DNA of 45,141 bases from Treponema sp. (GCA_031257385.1 JAIROT010000214.1:1-45141), one strand, 5' to 3'; positions 14,502 to 24,049 are shown, numbered from the stretch's first letter. Made by a program: numbers and translations. Notes: a model not told the origin generated them from the letters alone.

Positions 14502-15788
14502 ATGAAAGTAATAGTCCCTTATCTCAACAGTACTTTCCCCCTGGACTTTCCTGATGAGCATCTCCTTGCGATTGCTGAGCCCAATGAATTTAACGCATCA
14601 GGAAGTACCGAAGAAATACTTGCCGAAGCCCTTGTCCGTACTGTGGGAGAAGGAAAGACTAAAGGGCAAAGCCTGGATGAATTTCTTGCGGGATCTGAAA
14701 AACTCCTTATACTGGTCAATGACGCTACAAGGCCTACGCCGACAGAGGCCATACTTAAAAGCCTTATACCGGCCATAAGGGCTGCGGATATTGATTTGAA
14801 TAACTGCACGATCCTGGTGGCTACAGGCGCTCACCGCAAACCCTCTGAGGAAGAATACAACCAGATATTAGGCGCTTGTTATAACTCCCTGCGGAACCGC
14901 TGTATCGCCCATGATGCCCGCAATGATGCTGAAATGGTTGACCTCGGGACTACCAGGAATGGGACTCCGATTTTATTAAACAAATGTCTTTTTGAAGCAG
15001 ACCGCATCATTGCCACAGGCAGTGTAGAGCCTCATTACTTTGCGGGTTTTACCGGAGGCCGCAAAGCCTTTCTTCCGGGAATCGCGGCTTACAGGACTAT
15101 TCAGGAAAATCACAAACAGGCCCTGTCCCCCGCGGCCCGTTCCCTTGCCCTGGAAGGTAATCCGGTTCATGAAGATATGATGGACGCCCTTCCCCTGATC
15201 AAGACGCCGGTTTTTTCAATTATGACGGTGCTTGATAAAAATCAGGAAGTGGCGGCCGCAACAGCAGGGGATCTTATGGGTTCCTTTTATGAGGCGGTTG
15301 TTATCGCAAAGAAAATTTTCAGTGTTTCTGTTCCGGCAAAGGCGGACATTGTAGTATCGGTTGCAAAGTTTCCCATGGATATAGATCTTTACCAGTCCCA
15401 AAAAGCCATTGATAACGGCGCGATAGCCCTGAAAGACGGCGGGACTCTTATTCTGGTTTCTTCCTGCCGTGACGGTATAGGGGATGAGGCCTACGCCAAT
15501 CTGCTGGCTTCCGCCTCAAGCCCGACAGATGCAATGGCCAGGATTCGTGAAGGCTATAAGCTGGGATACCATAAGGCCGCCAAGATGGCGGCTGTTTCCG
15601 AACGCGCCGTTATAAACGCAGTGTCTGAACTTAGCGGAGAGCGCCTTAAGAGCATATTTATCCAAAAGGCATTGACACCCCAGGAAGCTCTTGATGAAGC
15701 CCTCCGGCGGGCAAGGGCAGGGGGAATTGCGGTTCCGAAAATACTGATACTGCCTGACGGCTGTGTGACGGTACCTGATCCTTCCTGA
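14502..15788 (+). CDS. larA: LarA-type nickel-pincer racemase/epimerase
   Basis: This is a 428-residue protein of the lactate racemase LarA family, cytoplasmic. LarA enzymes use a covalently bound nickel-pincer nucleotide to racemise or epimerise 2-hydroxyacids. The catalytic set is visible: H111 (GAHRKPSEEE), H178 and K188 (EPHYFAGFTGGRKAF) and H204. These keep the spacing of H108, H174, K184 and H200 of the Lactobacillus enzyme. DATRPTP (74-80) and KFPMDIDLYQSQKAID are further signatures. The cofactor genes larB, larC and larE are not in the window and must be elsewhere if the enzyme is active. Many LarA homologues act on substrates other than lactate, so the substrate is open. The stop lies 9 bp from the convergent lpd stop. 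Confidence 0.9.
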   Translation: MKVIVPYLNSTFPLDFPDEHLLAIAEPNEFNASGSTEEILAEALVRTVGEGKTKGQSLDEFLAGSEKLLILVNDATRPTPTEAILKSLIPAIRAADIDLNNCTILVATGAHRKPSEEEYNQILGACYNSLRNRCIAHDARNDAEMVDLGTTRNGTPILLNKCLFEADRIIATGSVEPHYFAGFTGGRKAFLPGIAAYRTIQENHKQALSPAARSLALEGNPVHEDMMDALPLIKTPVFSIMTVLDKNQEVAAATAGDLMGSFYEAVVIAKKIFSVSVPAKADIVVSVAKFPMDIDLYQSQKAIDNGAIALKDGGTLILVSSCRDGIGDEAYANLLASASSPTDAMARIREGYKLGYHKAAKMAAVSERAVINAVSELSGERLKSIFIQKALTPQEALDEALRRARAGGIAVPKILILPDGCVTVPDPS

Positions 15789-15797
15789 ACGAATCCC

Positions 15798-17201
15798 CTA
15801 CATCTTATGACAACACAGCCCTTCCACATCGTGGGCGGCTTCCATGATCATCTCGTTAACGGTGGGATGGGCATGAATAGTATCGGCCAATTCTTCGATG
15901 GTGGCTTCCGCCCGCATGGCGGCCGCGATTTCACCTATCAAGTCGGTGGCTCTGGGGGCCACGATATGAGCGCCCAGTATTTCGCCTGTCTCTTTATGGG
16001 TGAGCATTTTTACAAAACCTTCAGTGGAATGCATGATGAGGGAACGGCCGTTGGCAATGGCGGGGAAACTGCCTGTTTTATAGGGCAATCCGGCGGCCTT
16101 GACCGCGGCTTCAGTCATGCCGACAGAGGCGGCTTCAGGATTGGTATATACGCACGCAGGGATAATATCATAGCGCATCTTTATATTTTTTCCGGCTATA
16201 TTCGAGGCGGCAACCATACCCTGGGCGCTGGCGACATGGGCAAGCTGTACTTTTCCGGTGATGTCCCCTATGGCGTATATATTTGGTACATTGGCGCGCA
16301 GGTACTCATCAACCGTAACAAAACCTTTGACCGCCGCTATGTTTGCGGATTCAAGGCCCAGATTTTTTGTTAGGGGCTTACGGCCTACGGCCATAATCAC
16401 CATTGACCCTGAAGCCTCCTGTTTGCCGCCCCCCTCTTCGTAAGTGCAGCTCAGGGCAGAACCTGAAGCTTTAATCTCACACAGTTTTGCCGGACAGTGA
16501 ATCGCTACTCCCCGGTTTTTTAGGATATTGCTCACGGTATCACAGACACTGTCATCCATGCCGTTGAGAATATTCGGCAGCATTTCTACTATTGTAACTT
16601 TCTTCCCCAGAGAGGAGAGCAGGGTGGCGAATTCGATGCCTATGACTCCGCCGCCAATTATTACCGTCGAGTCCGGAATTTCCTTCAGGGCGAGGAAGTC
16701 ATCGGAATTGATCACACCGGGAAGAACCGCGCCCGGAACAGGAATGGAAGCAGGTTCAGAACCGGTTGCTAAAACGATTGAGTCGGCTGTGTAATCAGAT
16801 GCGGAATTAGCGCCTGCGGAAGGTGTAACGCTGAAGGTTTTGGAACCGGTCAACACCGCCGTTCCCTGTATCAATGTGATCTTCCGGCCTTTAATAAGGC
16901 CCTCAATCCCCCTGCGCAGTCTGGTAATGATCATATCTTTGCGGTTTGCAAGAGCGGCGTAATCCACCGTAATACCGTTTACGGCAAGGCCCAGTTCTTT
17001 ACCGTGGTTTGCAACTTCATCATAGAGTTCTGCCGTATGGAGCAGGGCCTTGGTGGGGATACAACCCCGGTTAAGGCACGTTCCCCCCAGTTCACGGTTT
17101 TCTACCAGAGCGGTTTTAAGACCAAGCCGGGCGCAGCGTATGGCACAGATATAACCGCCGGGGCCGCCCCCTATTACCGCCGCATCAAAAGTTTCAGCCA
17201 T
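15798..17201 (-). CDS. lpdA: Dihydrolipoyl dehydrogenase (E3)
   Basis: This is a 467-residue flavoprotein disulfide reductase that reoxidises the lipoyl group of the E2 encoded in the same operon, producing NADH. The start is MAETFD, with AGAGGTGG just upstream; it overlaps the sucD stop by 8 bp. The FAD motif GGGPGGYICAIRCARLG (~10-26) leads to the redox-active pair GGTCLNRGCIPTK (~38-50). The NAD motif is GGGVIGIEFATLLSSLG (~175-191). The C-terminal HAHPTVNEMIMEA supplies the catalytic His-Glu pair. No N-terminal lipoyl domain is fused. It is the last gene of the seven-gene operon and ends convergently with larA. Confidence 0.95.
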   Translation of the reverse strand: MAETFDAAVIGGGPGGYICAIRCARLGLKTALVENRELGGTCLNRGCIPTKALLHTAELYDEVANHGKELGLAVNGITVDYAALANRKDMIITRLRRGIEGLIKGRKITLIQGTAVLTGSKTFSVTPSAGANSASDYTADSIVLATGSEPASIPVPGAVLPGVINSDDFLALKEIPDSTVIIGGGVIGIEFATLLSSLGKKVTIVEMLPNILNGMDDSVCDTVSNILKNRGVAIHCPAKLCEIKASGSALSCTYEEGGGKQEASGSMVIMAVGRKPLTKNLGLESANIAAVKGFVTVDEYLRANVPNIYAIGDITGKVQLAHVASAQGMVAASNIAGKNIKMRYDIIPACVYTNPEAASVGMTEAAVKAAGLPYKTGSFPAIANGRSLIMHSTEGFVKMLTHKETGEILGAHIVAPRATDLIGEIAAAMRAEATIEELADTIHAHPTVNEMIMEAAHDVEGLCCHKM

Positions 17202-18093
17202 GTACCACCTCTTTAAGGATTTCAATAATATGTGTAGTGCTTTCAGCAATACGTACCCCCGCGGCGCGAAGGGCTTTTTCCTTGTTCTCCGCGCTGCCGG
17301 CGCCGTCGGCGCCTACAATGGCTCCGGCGTGGCCCATGTTTTTTCCCCTGGGCGCGTTTTTGCCCGCAATAAGGGCGACAACAGGTTTGGTCACATGCTT
17401 TTTGATATATTCGGCGGCAATTTCTTCCTCACTGCCCCCAATTTCACCGATAAGGACGATGTATTTTGTTTCGGGATCTGCCTGAAAATCGGGAAGAAGG
17501 TCTACAAAGGTAGATCCCGGGATCATATCTCCCCCTACGCCAATGCAGGTGGATTGTCCTATGCCGCAGGCGGTCATCATCATCACCGTTTCGTAACAGT
17601 TGGTGGCGCTCCTGGACATAAGCCCTACAGGACCAGGCGTGTAGTATTTGTGGGCCATGAAGCCGGCCTTGCATTTTCCCGGGGAGATAATGCCGAAACT
17701 ATTGGGGCCGAAAAGACGGATTCCCCTCTGCCTGGTTACATAGCAGCACTTCATCATTTCATGAACCGGGGTATGTTCAGAGATGGTTATGATCAGAGGA
17801 ATTCCGGCATCCGCCGCTTCATAAACCCCGGCGGGGGTAAATTTAGCAGGTACGAAGATCACGGTTGCGTTGCAATTTGTTTTTTCCGCCGCTTCCCGTA
17901 CGGTATTAAAAACCGGCACCGAAACGGCTTTTCCTTTGATGTCAAAAGCAACATCCTGACCGCCCTTGCCGGGAGTAACTCCAGCCACAACTTTTGTGCC
18001 GTATTCAAGCATGGTCCGGGTGTGGAAAATTCCTTCCCGGCCTGTAATGCCCTGTACAAGGAGTCTTGTGTTTTCATCAATAATAATACTCAT
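17194..18093 (-). CDS. sucD: Succinyl-CoA synthetase family, alpha subunit
   Basis: This is a 299-residue subunit of an ADP-forming acyl-CoA ligase. The CoA-binding Rossmann region is seen in [22 protein letters not shown] (residues ~11-32) and GVTPGKGG. The phosphohistidine is H255 in [11 protein letters not shown]. The [11 protein letters not shown] and GEIGGSEEE blocks are typical of the family. It pairs with sucC, whose stop is one base upstream of this start. In the context of an acetoin-type dehydrogenase and a CoA-acylating aldehyde dehydrogenase, the pair may convert acetyl-CoA (or another acyl-CoA) to the free acid with ATP formation rather than serve the TCA cycle; that is inference. 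Confidence 0.9.
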   Translation of the reverse strand: MSIIIDENTRLLVQGITGREGIFHTRTMLEYGTKVVAGVTPGKGGQDVAFDIKGKAVSVPVFNTVREAAEKTNCNATVIFVPAKFTPAGVYEAADAGIPLIITISEHTPVHEMMKCCYVTRQRGIRLFGPNSFGIISPGKCKAGFMAHKYYTPGPVGLMSRSATNCYETVMMMTACGIGQSTCIGVGGDMIPGSTFVDLLPDFQADPETKYIVLIGEIGGSEEEIAAEYIKKHVTKPVVALIAGKNAPRGKNMGHAGAIVGADGAGSAENKEKALRAAGVRIAESTTHIIEILKEVVHG

Positions 18094-18094
18094 T

Positions 18095-19252
18095 TCAAGC
18101 TCCCTTTCTGATCCGGTAAATGGTATCCACTGAACCGGGAATACCTTCGGCTATGGTGACGGGAAGCCCGGATTCGGCGATAATTTTTGCGGCCTCTTCT
18201 TTGTTGGTTCCTTCCATGCGGAGTATCAGGTTTTTTCCGGCCCCTTCTTTTTGCGCCATGGCAAGGCAGGCGCCTTTGGCGACTTCATCACAGCGTGTAA
18301 TTCCGCCGAAGATACAGATGAAAACCGTGTCTATTTGGGGACGGCTAAACATGATACGCACTGCTTCTGCAATACGTTCAGAAGTTGCGCCGCCGCCCAG
18401 ATCCAGGGCCGCATGAACCTTCATTCCCTTTTTAGAGATAAGATCAATACAGCTCATGAGCATGCCTGAACCGTTGGACATAACGCCGATAGCGCCGCTT
18501 TCCTCGACAGGAATAAAAAGAAAGTTGACCTTTCTGGCTTCGACGACCTGGGGATCTTCCTGGAGTTTATCCCTGAAGGCGGTTATGTCGGGCAGAAGGG
18601 GCAGGGCGTTGTCGTCCACTTCTACCTTGCCGTCCAGGGCGACCAATCCGCCGTTTTCACCGACAGCCAGGGGATTAATTTCAACCAGCATGGTATAATA
18701 GTCAAAGAACATGCGGTACAGTTTTTCTACCGTTTCTTTAAGCTGATCTTTGTACTGTTTATCAGCGCCGGTTTTATCCATGGCATAGCTGATTACATAA
18801 TCCTGGACTCCCCTTAGGGGATCCAGGGGAACCCTGGCTATCTTTTCCGGACTGGTTTTGGCGGTTTCTTCAATATCCATGCCGCCCAGGGGGGAGAAAA
18901 TCAGAAGCGGCGCTTTGGAATACCGGTCCAGCATAATCGAAAGATACCATTCGGTTTTGATATCCTTTTTTTCCAGTACCAAAAGTTCATTACTTTTAAA
19001 GCCCCGAATATCCATACCGAGCATTTCGCCGCAGAGTTTGGCGGCTTCTTCGGCCGTGCCGGCGAATTTTACCCCCCCGGCTTTGCCCCTGCCCCCAATC
19101 TGAACCTGGGCCTTTATAACCACAGGGAACTTTAACCCCGCATTTTTAATCTTTTCCGCCGTTCCCTCTGTAGAGTCAATGACAATGCCCTTTTGAATGG
19201 GAATAGCGTATTTATCCATTAGGGTATTGGCTTGGTATTCCAGCAGTTTCAT
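18095..19252 (-). CDS. sucC: Succinyl-CoA synthetase family, beta subunit
   Basis: This is a 385-residue protein, the normal SucC length. An ATP-grasp domain fills the N-terminal two thirds ([37 protein letters not shown] at ~48-64; [21 protein letters not shown] at ~190-210). The CoA-ligase domain follows, with [29 protein letters not shown] and [14 protein letters not shown]. The sequence differs from classical SucC at several usually conserved N-terminal positions, so acyl-CoA specificity may differ. The start overlaps the aldehyde dehydrogenase stop by 4 bp (ATGA). With SucD it would make the ATP-yielding last step of the operon's pathway. Confidence 0.9.
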   Translation of the reverse strand: MKLLEYQANTLMDKYAIPIQKGIVIDSTEGTAEKIKNAGLKFPVVIKAQVQIGGRGKAGGVKFAGTAEEAAKLCGEMLGMDIRGFKSNELLVLEKKDIKTEWYLSIMLDRYSKAPLLIFSPLGGMDIEETAKTSPEKIARVPLDPLRGVQDYVISYAMDKTGADKQYKDQLKETVEKLYRMFFDYYTMLVEINPLAVGENGGLVALDGKVEVDDNALPLLPDITAFRDKLQEDPQVVEARKVNFLFIPVEESGAIGVMSNGSGMLMSCIDLISKKGMKVHAALDLGGGATSERIAEAVRIMFSRPQIDTVFICIFGGITRCDEVAKGACLAMAQKEGAGKNLILRMEGTNKEEAAKIIAESGLPVTIAEGIPGSVDTIYRIRKGA

Positions 19253-20601
19253 CCGAAAATTTCCTCGTCGCCGGGCTGATTCCAGTTTGGTTTGACATAA
19301 GCGATACGGGATTTGTTGAACAGGTGATAGTAGGAGAGGTTTTCGCTTATGGAATTATTTCCCCAGCTTCCGCAGCCCAGGGTAGTGGTGGGAGAAAGGG
19401 AATTCTGAAAAGCCCCGCCATTCATGCTGGTACAGATCTGGTTTACAAGAATACGGGAAACAGGAAGCTTAAGGCCCGCATATTCAATATGCTGTTTGTT
19501 ATTGGACTGTACATCCACCGAATGGCCCGCGCCTTCGCAGAGCAGATTCGCATGGGCAATATCCACCGCTTCTTCCCAGGTATTATATTCGTATGCGGTC
19601 ATCACGGGGTACATTTTTTCACGGGAAAGGTAATCTTCTTTTCCGTATTTTTCAGGTTTAAGGATAATTGCCCTGGTCCCCGCCGGGATATCCACATCCA
19701 CAAGTTTGGCTATGGCCTGGACGGATTGACCGACTGAATCCTTATGGATCTGACCGTTGGGGAAAAGGATTTTTCTGAATTTATCCACCAGCGCAGGGTC
19801 GTCAATATAAAAGGCGCCGTTCTTTACAAAGGCATCGATCACCTTTTTAAAATTCTTTTTGCTGGCAATGATGGTCTGGGTACCGGAGCAGATGATTCCG
19901 TTGTCAAATATGCGGCTCTGGATCATTTTTTTTGCGGTCTCTTCGATGTCCACATCATCGTCCACAAGACCCTGCACATTGCCGGGGCCGACGCCGAAGC
20001 TGGGCTTCCCTGAAGAGTATGCGGATTTAACCATGGCGCCGCCGCCTGTGGCTATTACCACATCTACCGATTTCATCAGTTCCGTACTCAGATCGATGGT
20101 AGGCTCTTCAATAACCAGAAAGATATCCCGTGGTACGCCCATTTTGTCCAGTTCCGCATGATAAAGTTCCGCAAGACGGGCGGCGCATTTTTTGCTCCGC
20201 GGGTGAGGGGCGATGATGATGGAGTTGCCGCCCTTGATAGCGAACATGGCGTTGCACATGGGCGTAACAATGGGGTTGGTACAGGGAGTAGCGGCGCCGA
20301 TAACGCCCATGGGCTTTGCAACCAGAGCAATGCCGGCCTTTTCATCGTATTCCAGTATACCTACGGACTTTTTGCCTTTAAGGCCGTACCAGAGTAAGCG
20401 GGCCTTTCCCCTGTTTTTGGTGATTTTGTCTTCGTAGACCCCCATGCGGCTTTCTTCAGCCGCCATTTTTGCAAGAGGTTCCGCGTTGTCATAGACAACC
20501 TTTGCCAGCATACGGACTACGGAGTCGATTTTTTCCTGTGAATACCCGGCAATGACAGCCTGGGCTATCCGTGATTTTTTAACAAGTTCTGCAATTTCCA
20601 T
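19249..20601 (-). CDS. CoA-acylating aldehyde dehydrogenase
   Basis: This is a 450-residue NAD-dependent enzyme converting an aldehyde and CoA to acyl-CoA (EutE / AdhE N-terminal / SucD-Clostridium type). Typical segments are KPMGVIGAATPCTNPIVTPM (~96-115), the FGVGPGNVQ stretch (~202-210) and the catalytic cysteine C238 in DNGIICSGTQ. C-terminal HSVDVQSNN and GCGSWGNNSISENL follow. It sits between E2 and sucC. The best reading is removal of acetaldehyde made by acetoin cleavage. Succinate semialdehyde dehydrogenase (CoA-acylating), as in Clostridium kluyveri, is the main alternative because sucCD is adjacent. Confidence 0.88.
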   Translation of the reverse strand: MEIAELVKKSRIAQAVIAGYSQEKIDSVVRMLAKVVYDNAEPLAKMAAEESRMGVYEDKITKNRGKARLLWYGLKGKKSVGILEYDEKAGIALVAKPMGVIGAATPCTNPIVTPMCNAMFAIKGGNSIIIAPHPRSKKCAARLAELYHAELDKMGVPRDIFLVIEEPTIDLSTELMKSVDVVIATGGGAMVKSAYSSGKPSFGVGPGNVQGLVDDDVDIEETAKKMIQSRIFDNGIICSGTQTIIASKKNFKKVIDAFVKNGAFYIDDPALVDKFRKILFPNGQIHKDSVGQSVQAIAKLVDVDIPAGTRAIILKPEKYGKEDYLSREKMYPVMTAYEYNTWEEAVDIAHANLLCEGAGHSVDVQSNNKQHIEYAGLKLPVSRILVNQICTSMNGGAFQNSLSPTTTLGCGSWGNNSISENLSYYHLFNKSRIAYVKPNWNQPGDEEIFG

Positions 20602-20640
20602 GTCTGCTCCTTAAAACCAAATTATTTTCCGCCTGATGCT

Positions 20641-21909
20641 TCAAAGCATGCGGAAAGGATTTTCCAGATATTCTTTTATGCGATAGAGGAACTGCGCCGC
20701 GGGAGCGCCGTCCACAATACGGTGATCATAGGAAAGGGTCAGTTTCATCACGGGGTGAATTGCTAGCGCTCCGGCAACCGCCACCGGCGTATCTTCAATT
20801 CTGCCCACCGCAAGGATTCCCGCTTCCGGCGGATTGATGATGGCGACGAATTCCTCAAGGCCGTACATACCCAGGTTTGAAAGCGTAAAGCTGCCGCCCG
20901 TATAGTCATCGGGTTCGAGAGCGCCGTTCCGGGCTTTTTCAACCATTGCTTTTATGGCCGCCGCAAGTTCCCTGAGGGAAAGCAAATCAGCGTCTTTTAC
21001 AACCGGTACGATAAGCCCCTTGTCCACCGCGACAGCGACACCCAAATTAACAAAATCTTTCTGCCAAATTCCTTCGGGTGTCAGCTCTGCGTTTACTGCG
21101 GGAAAATCACGTAAGGCCCGGATCGCCGCCAGGGCAATGAGATCATTAAAGCCTACGGTTTTTTCCAGACTGATACGCAGCCTGACCGCTTCGTCCATAC
21201 GTACCGAAACCCTGTGACAGGCCTGGGCGTTCTCGTTGAGGCTCCGCTTCATTTTTTCGGAGATAATTTTCCGCATTCCCCCTAGGGGCACTATGGTCCG
21301 CCGGGCGCCGGTATTCCGCACGGAGCGTATTACATCGTCCCGCATGATTTTGCCCCGCGCCCCGGCGCCGCTTATTTTGGAAATATCCGTTCCTGAAAGT
21401 TCCGCCGTCTTTTTTGCCAGCGGAGAAGCCCTGGGCGCTTTTGACCGGGCGGCAAGCACGTCTTTTTCTACGATCATTCCGTCAGGGGAAGAACCCTGTA
21501 TGGCCGAATAATCAATGCCCAATTCCCGCGCCCTCATTTTTGCACGGGGGGAAATCAATACACGTCCCCGGGGTTTGGCGGCCGCGGGGAGGGCCCTAGG
21601 ACTTACCGTCCCTGTTTCGGCGGCTGCGCCCGCAGAGGCTGCTTCCGCCAGAAAAGCCGAAATATCTTCACCCGGTTTCCCAACCACCGCGACGATCCGC
21701 GCTACGGGTACCACAGTGTCCGCCGGGGCAAAAATTTTAAGCAGGGTCCCCGAAACACCGGCGTCAACCGTAAGGGTTGTTTTATCGGTTTCCATGATGA
21801 ACAGAGGCTGCCCCCGGATGACTTCTCCGCCCTCGGCTACACACCATTCGGTAATGGTACCCTCGGTCATCTGGAGGCCCTGTTTTGGAAGAATAATCCG
21901 TTCTGCCAC
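20641..21909 (-). CDS. E2 dihydrolipoamide acyltransferase of acetoin/2-oxoacid dehydrogenase
   Basis: This is a 422-residue E2 core protein. Residues ~1-78 form one lipoyl domain with the lipoylated Lys in METDKTT (~40-46). An alanine-rich linker leads to two peripheral-subunit-binding-like motifs, ISPRAKMRARELGIDYSAIQ (~118-137) and SPLAKKTAELSGTDISKISG (~161-180). The latter contains the GARGKIMRDDV end. The catalytic acyltransferase domain covers ~205-422, with DHRIVDGAPAAQFL near the C-terminus supplying the catalytic His and Asp. It lies 11 bp after E1beta. Two binding-like motifs in tandem are unusual but seen in some E2 proteins. The acoC-like assignment is from context. Confidence 0.9.
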   Translation of the reverse strand: MAERIILPKQGLQMTEGTITEWCVAEGGEVIRGQPLFIMETDKTTLTVDAGVSGTLLKIFAPADTVVPVARIVAVVGKPGEDISAFLAEAASAGAAAETGTVSPRALPAAAKPRGRVLISPRAKMRARELGIDYSAIQGSSPDGMIVEKDVLAARSKAPRASPLAKKTAELSGTDISKISGAGARGKIMRDDVIRSVRNTGARRTIVPLGGMRKIISEKMKRSLNENAQACHRVSVRMDEAVRLRISLEKTVGFNDLIALAAIRALRDFPAVNAELTPEGIWQKDFVNLGVAVAVDKGLIVPVVKDADLLSLRELAAAIKAMVEKARNGALEPDDYTGGSFTLSNLGMYGLEEFVAIINPPEAGILAVGRIEDTPVAVAGALAIHPVMKLTLSYDHRIVDGAPAAQFLYRIKEYLENPFRML

Positions 21910-21920
21910 GAAAGCCCCCT

Positions 21921-22904
21921 TTAAGCGATATACAGCGCGGTTTTGGCTGCCGTCACAATATCCGCCGTCTGGGGGACTACGGCGTTTTCAAGACCCAGGT
22001 TAAAGGGGAGGGAACACATCCTGGAACCCACCCGTATGGGCGGAGCATCCAAATAGGGAAACACCTTTTCCACTACTTGGGCGACTATCTCTGTCCCCCA
22101 ACCCATTTCACGGTGAGCCTCATGTACCGTAATCAGCCTGCCGGTTTTTTTTACCGATGCGGCAATAGTGTCAATATCCAGAGGCACCAGGGTCCTGGGA
22201 TCGATCACCTCGGCAAAGATCCCTTCTTCGGCAAGCATGTCGGCAGCTTCAAGGGATTTATGGCGGTACAGAAAGTTGGCAACAATGGTAAGATCCTTTC
22301 CTTCCCTGAGTATTTCAGCCTTGCCGAAGGGAATTGCAAAATCAGGATCATCCGGAACTTCTCCCCTGGTATTATAAAGAGCCTTGTGTTCAAAAAAGAG
22401 GACCGGGTTATCGTCCCTGATGGCGGTCCGTAGTAATCCTGCGGCATCCGCGGGGCTTGAGGCACAGGCCACTTTGATCCCCGGTATGTTCATCATCATG
22501 GATTCCACCGACTGTGAATGCTGGGCGCCGTTACCCCGGCCTATGCCCTGCTGTCCCCGGATAACAAGGGGCACTTTCACTTTACCGCCGAACATATAGC
22601 GGATTTTGGCGGCCTGATTCAGCACCTGATCCATGGCGAGGTAGAGGAAATCCATGTACATCAATTCTACCACCGGCCTCATGCCCGCGCTGGCAGCGCC
22701 TACCGCGGCTCCTACGAAGGCATTTTCGGATATGGGGGTATTCCGCACCCGTTCATCACCGAATTCGTCCAGCAATCCCCTGGTACAGCCAAAGATGCCC
22801 CCCTGCCCGGCAATATCCTCGCCCAGGATAAACACTTCCCTGTCACGGCGCATTTCTTCCGCCAATACATCCCGTATGGCCATTGCATAGGTTTTTACGC
22901 TCAT
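21921..22904 (-). CDS. E1 beta subunit of acetoin/2-oxoacid dehydrogenase
   Basis: This is a 327-residue transketolase-like beta subunit that forms the thiamine-diphosphate E1 with the upstream alpha subunit. The start is MSVKTYAMAIRD, overlapping the E1alpha stop (ATGA). Conserved features are EVFILGEDIAGQGGIFGCTRGL (~23-44), RVRNTPISENAFVGAAVGAA (~52-71), GGKVKVPLVIRGQQG, the AQHSQSVE stretch with the catalytic His, and IDPRTLVPLDIDTI. Similarity to PDH E1beta and AcoB is about equal by eye. The downstream acetaldehyde-type dehydrogenase favours acetoin as substrate. Confidence 0.9.
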   Translation of the reverse strand: MSVKTYAMAIRDVLAEEMRRDREVFILGEDIAGQGGIFGCTRGLLDEFGDERVRNTPISENAFVGAAVGAASAGMRPVVELMYMDFLYLAMDQVLNQAAKIRYMFGGKVKVPLVIRGQQGIGRGNGAQHSQSVESMMMNIPGIKVACASSPADAAGLLRTAIRDDNPVLFFEHKALYNTRGEVPDDPDFAIPFGKAEILREGKDLTIVANFLYRHKSLEAADMLAEEGIFAEVIDPRTLVPLDIDTIAASVKKTGRLITVHEAHREMGWGTEIVAQVVEKVFPYLDAPPIRVGSRMCSLPFNLGLENAVVPQTADIVTAAKTALYIA

Positions 22905-23893
22905 TTGGGATACCATCCTTCCACATACATACCGTCCATCACATGGGCGGGATCCGGTTCCGGTGAATCCAGGGCGAACTGAGCCGCTTCCGCCACTTCC
23001 TTTTGCGCCCTTTCGTCAATATTTAAGAGTTCTTTTTCCGATGCGATACCGTTTTCCAGCAGATATGCCTTGAACCGTTTAATCGGACATTTTTCCATCC
23101 ACGCCGCCACTTCTTCCCTGGTCCGGTAAACTTCAGGGTCTCCGGTCCAGTGCCCCTTCCAGCGGTAGGTTTTTGCCTCAATTAACGAAGGGCCCTCGCC
23201 CTTTTTGGCCCTTTCCTTGCACTTAGAGAAGGTTTCCAAAACGGCCGTCACATCATTGCCGTCTACCACATAGCCGGGCATGTCGTAAGAGGCGGCCCTG
23301 CTTGCTATATCCTTTACCGATGTGGACTGGCTTACCGGGGTAGAAATGCCGAAACCGTTATTTTCACAGACGTAGACCACCGGCAGTTTCCAGACCGAGG
23401 CCAGATTCAGGGCTTCGTGGAAAGTCCCCTGATTGGATGCCCCGTCGCCAAAAAAGGCTACGGTAATATGCCCGGTTTTACGCAGCTTTTGGGCCAGGGC
23501 GCCTCCTGCGGCAATGGGCAACCCCCCGCCCACAATGGCATTGGCCCCCAGATTTCCCCTGGCCAAATCGCAAATATGCATTGACCCGCCCCTGCCGTGG
23601 CAAAAACCGGTTTCTTTGCCCATGAGTTCCGAAAAGGCGCTTTTCAGATCCCGGCTTTTGGCAATACCGTGGCCGTGTCCCCGGTGGGTTGAGGTGATGT
23701 AGTCTCCGTCATCCAGCAGGGCCATTACAGAAGCGCTGACAGCCTCTTGTCCTATACAAAGATGCACCGAACCGCGCAGCTTATTCTCCTGGAAGAAACG
23801 AAAACTGGTTTCCTCAAATAAGCGTATTTGTTTCATAACCAGGTAGATATCCAGCAGCAATTCCCCGCCGTATGCTTGGTTTTCCTGTTTCAA
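22901..23893 (-). CDS. E1 alpha subunit of acetoin/2-oxoacid dehydrogenase
   Basis: This is a 330-residue thiamine-diphosphate-dependent E1 alpha subunit, first gene of the seven-gene operon. I chose the TTG at 23893 because GGAGG lies 7 nt upstream. An in-frame TTG 18 nt earlier would place that site inside the gene. The ThDP motif runs from FFGDGASNQGTFHEALN to VVYVCENNGFGIST. GSVHLCIGQEAVSASVMALL, STHRGHGHGIAKS and GRGGSMHICDL are conserved in the acetoin and pyruvate dehydrogenase alpha subunits. The short form (about 330 residues) is as in AcoA and Gram-positive PdhA. Substrate assignment rests on the operon. Confidence 0.9.
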   Translation of the reverse strand: MKQENQAYGGELLLDIYLVMKQIRLFEETSFRFFQENKLRGSVHLCIGQEAVSASVMALLDDGDYITSTHRGHGHGIAKSRDLKSAFSELMGKETGFCHGRGGSMHICDLARGNLGANAIVGGGLPIAAGGALAQKLRKTGHITVAFFGDGASNQGTFHEALNLASVWKLPVVYVCENNGFGISTPVSQSTSVKDIASRAASYDMPGYVVDGNDVTAVLETFSKCKERAKKGEGPSLIEAKTYRWKGHWTGDPEVYRTREEVAAWMEKCPIKRFKAYLLENGIASEKELLNIDERAQKEVAEAAQFALDSPEPDPAHVMDGMYVEGWYPK

Positions 23894-23943
23894 ATTGAAG
23901 CCTCCACTCAAAATAAAAAAATCATTTTTCTTTTAACAAGGAT

Positions 23944-23999
23944 AGCATATCATTCTTAAATTGGTATGACAATAAAAAAATTGGTACTATTTTCATACC
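23944..23999 (-). promoter_or_regulatory. Promoter and possible operator of the dehydrogenase operon
   Basis: TTGTCA (23967-23972), 17 bp and TATGCT (23944-23949) on the minus strand make a good sigma70-like promoter about 50 nt before the E1alpha start. Two direct AAATTGGTA repeats (23958-23966, 23978-23986) are 20 bp apart. An inverted pair GGTATGA / TCATACC (23963-23969, 23993-23999) overlaps the -35 box. This looks like a regulator site; the regulator is not in the window. Confidence 0.55.
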
Positions 24000-24049
24000 G
24001 TTGGAAGACCTATACCGGGGATCGCCGCGCGCCTTAAACCGGAATATTT

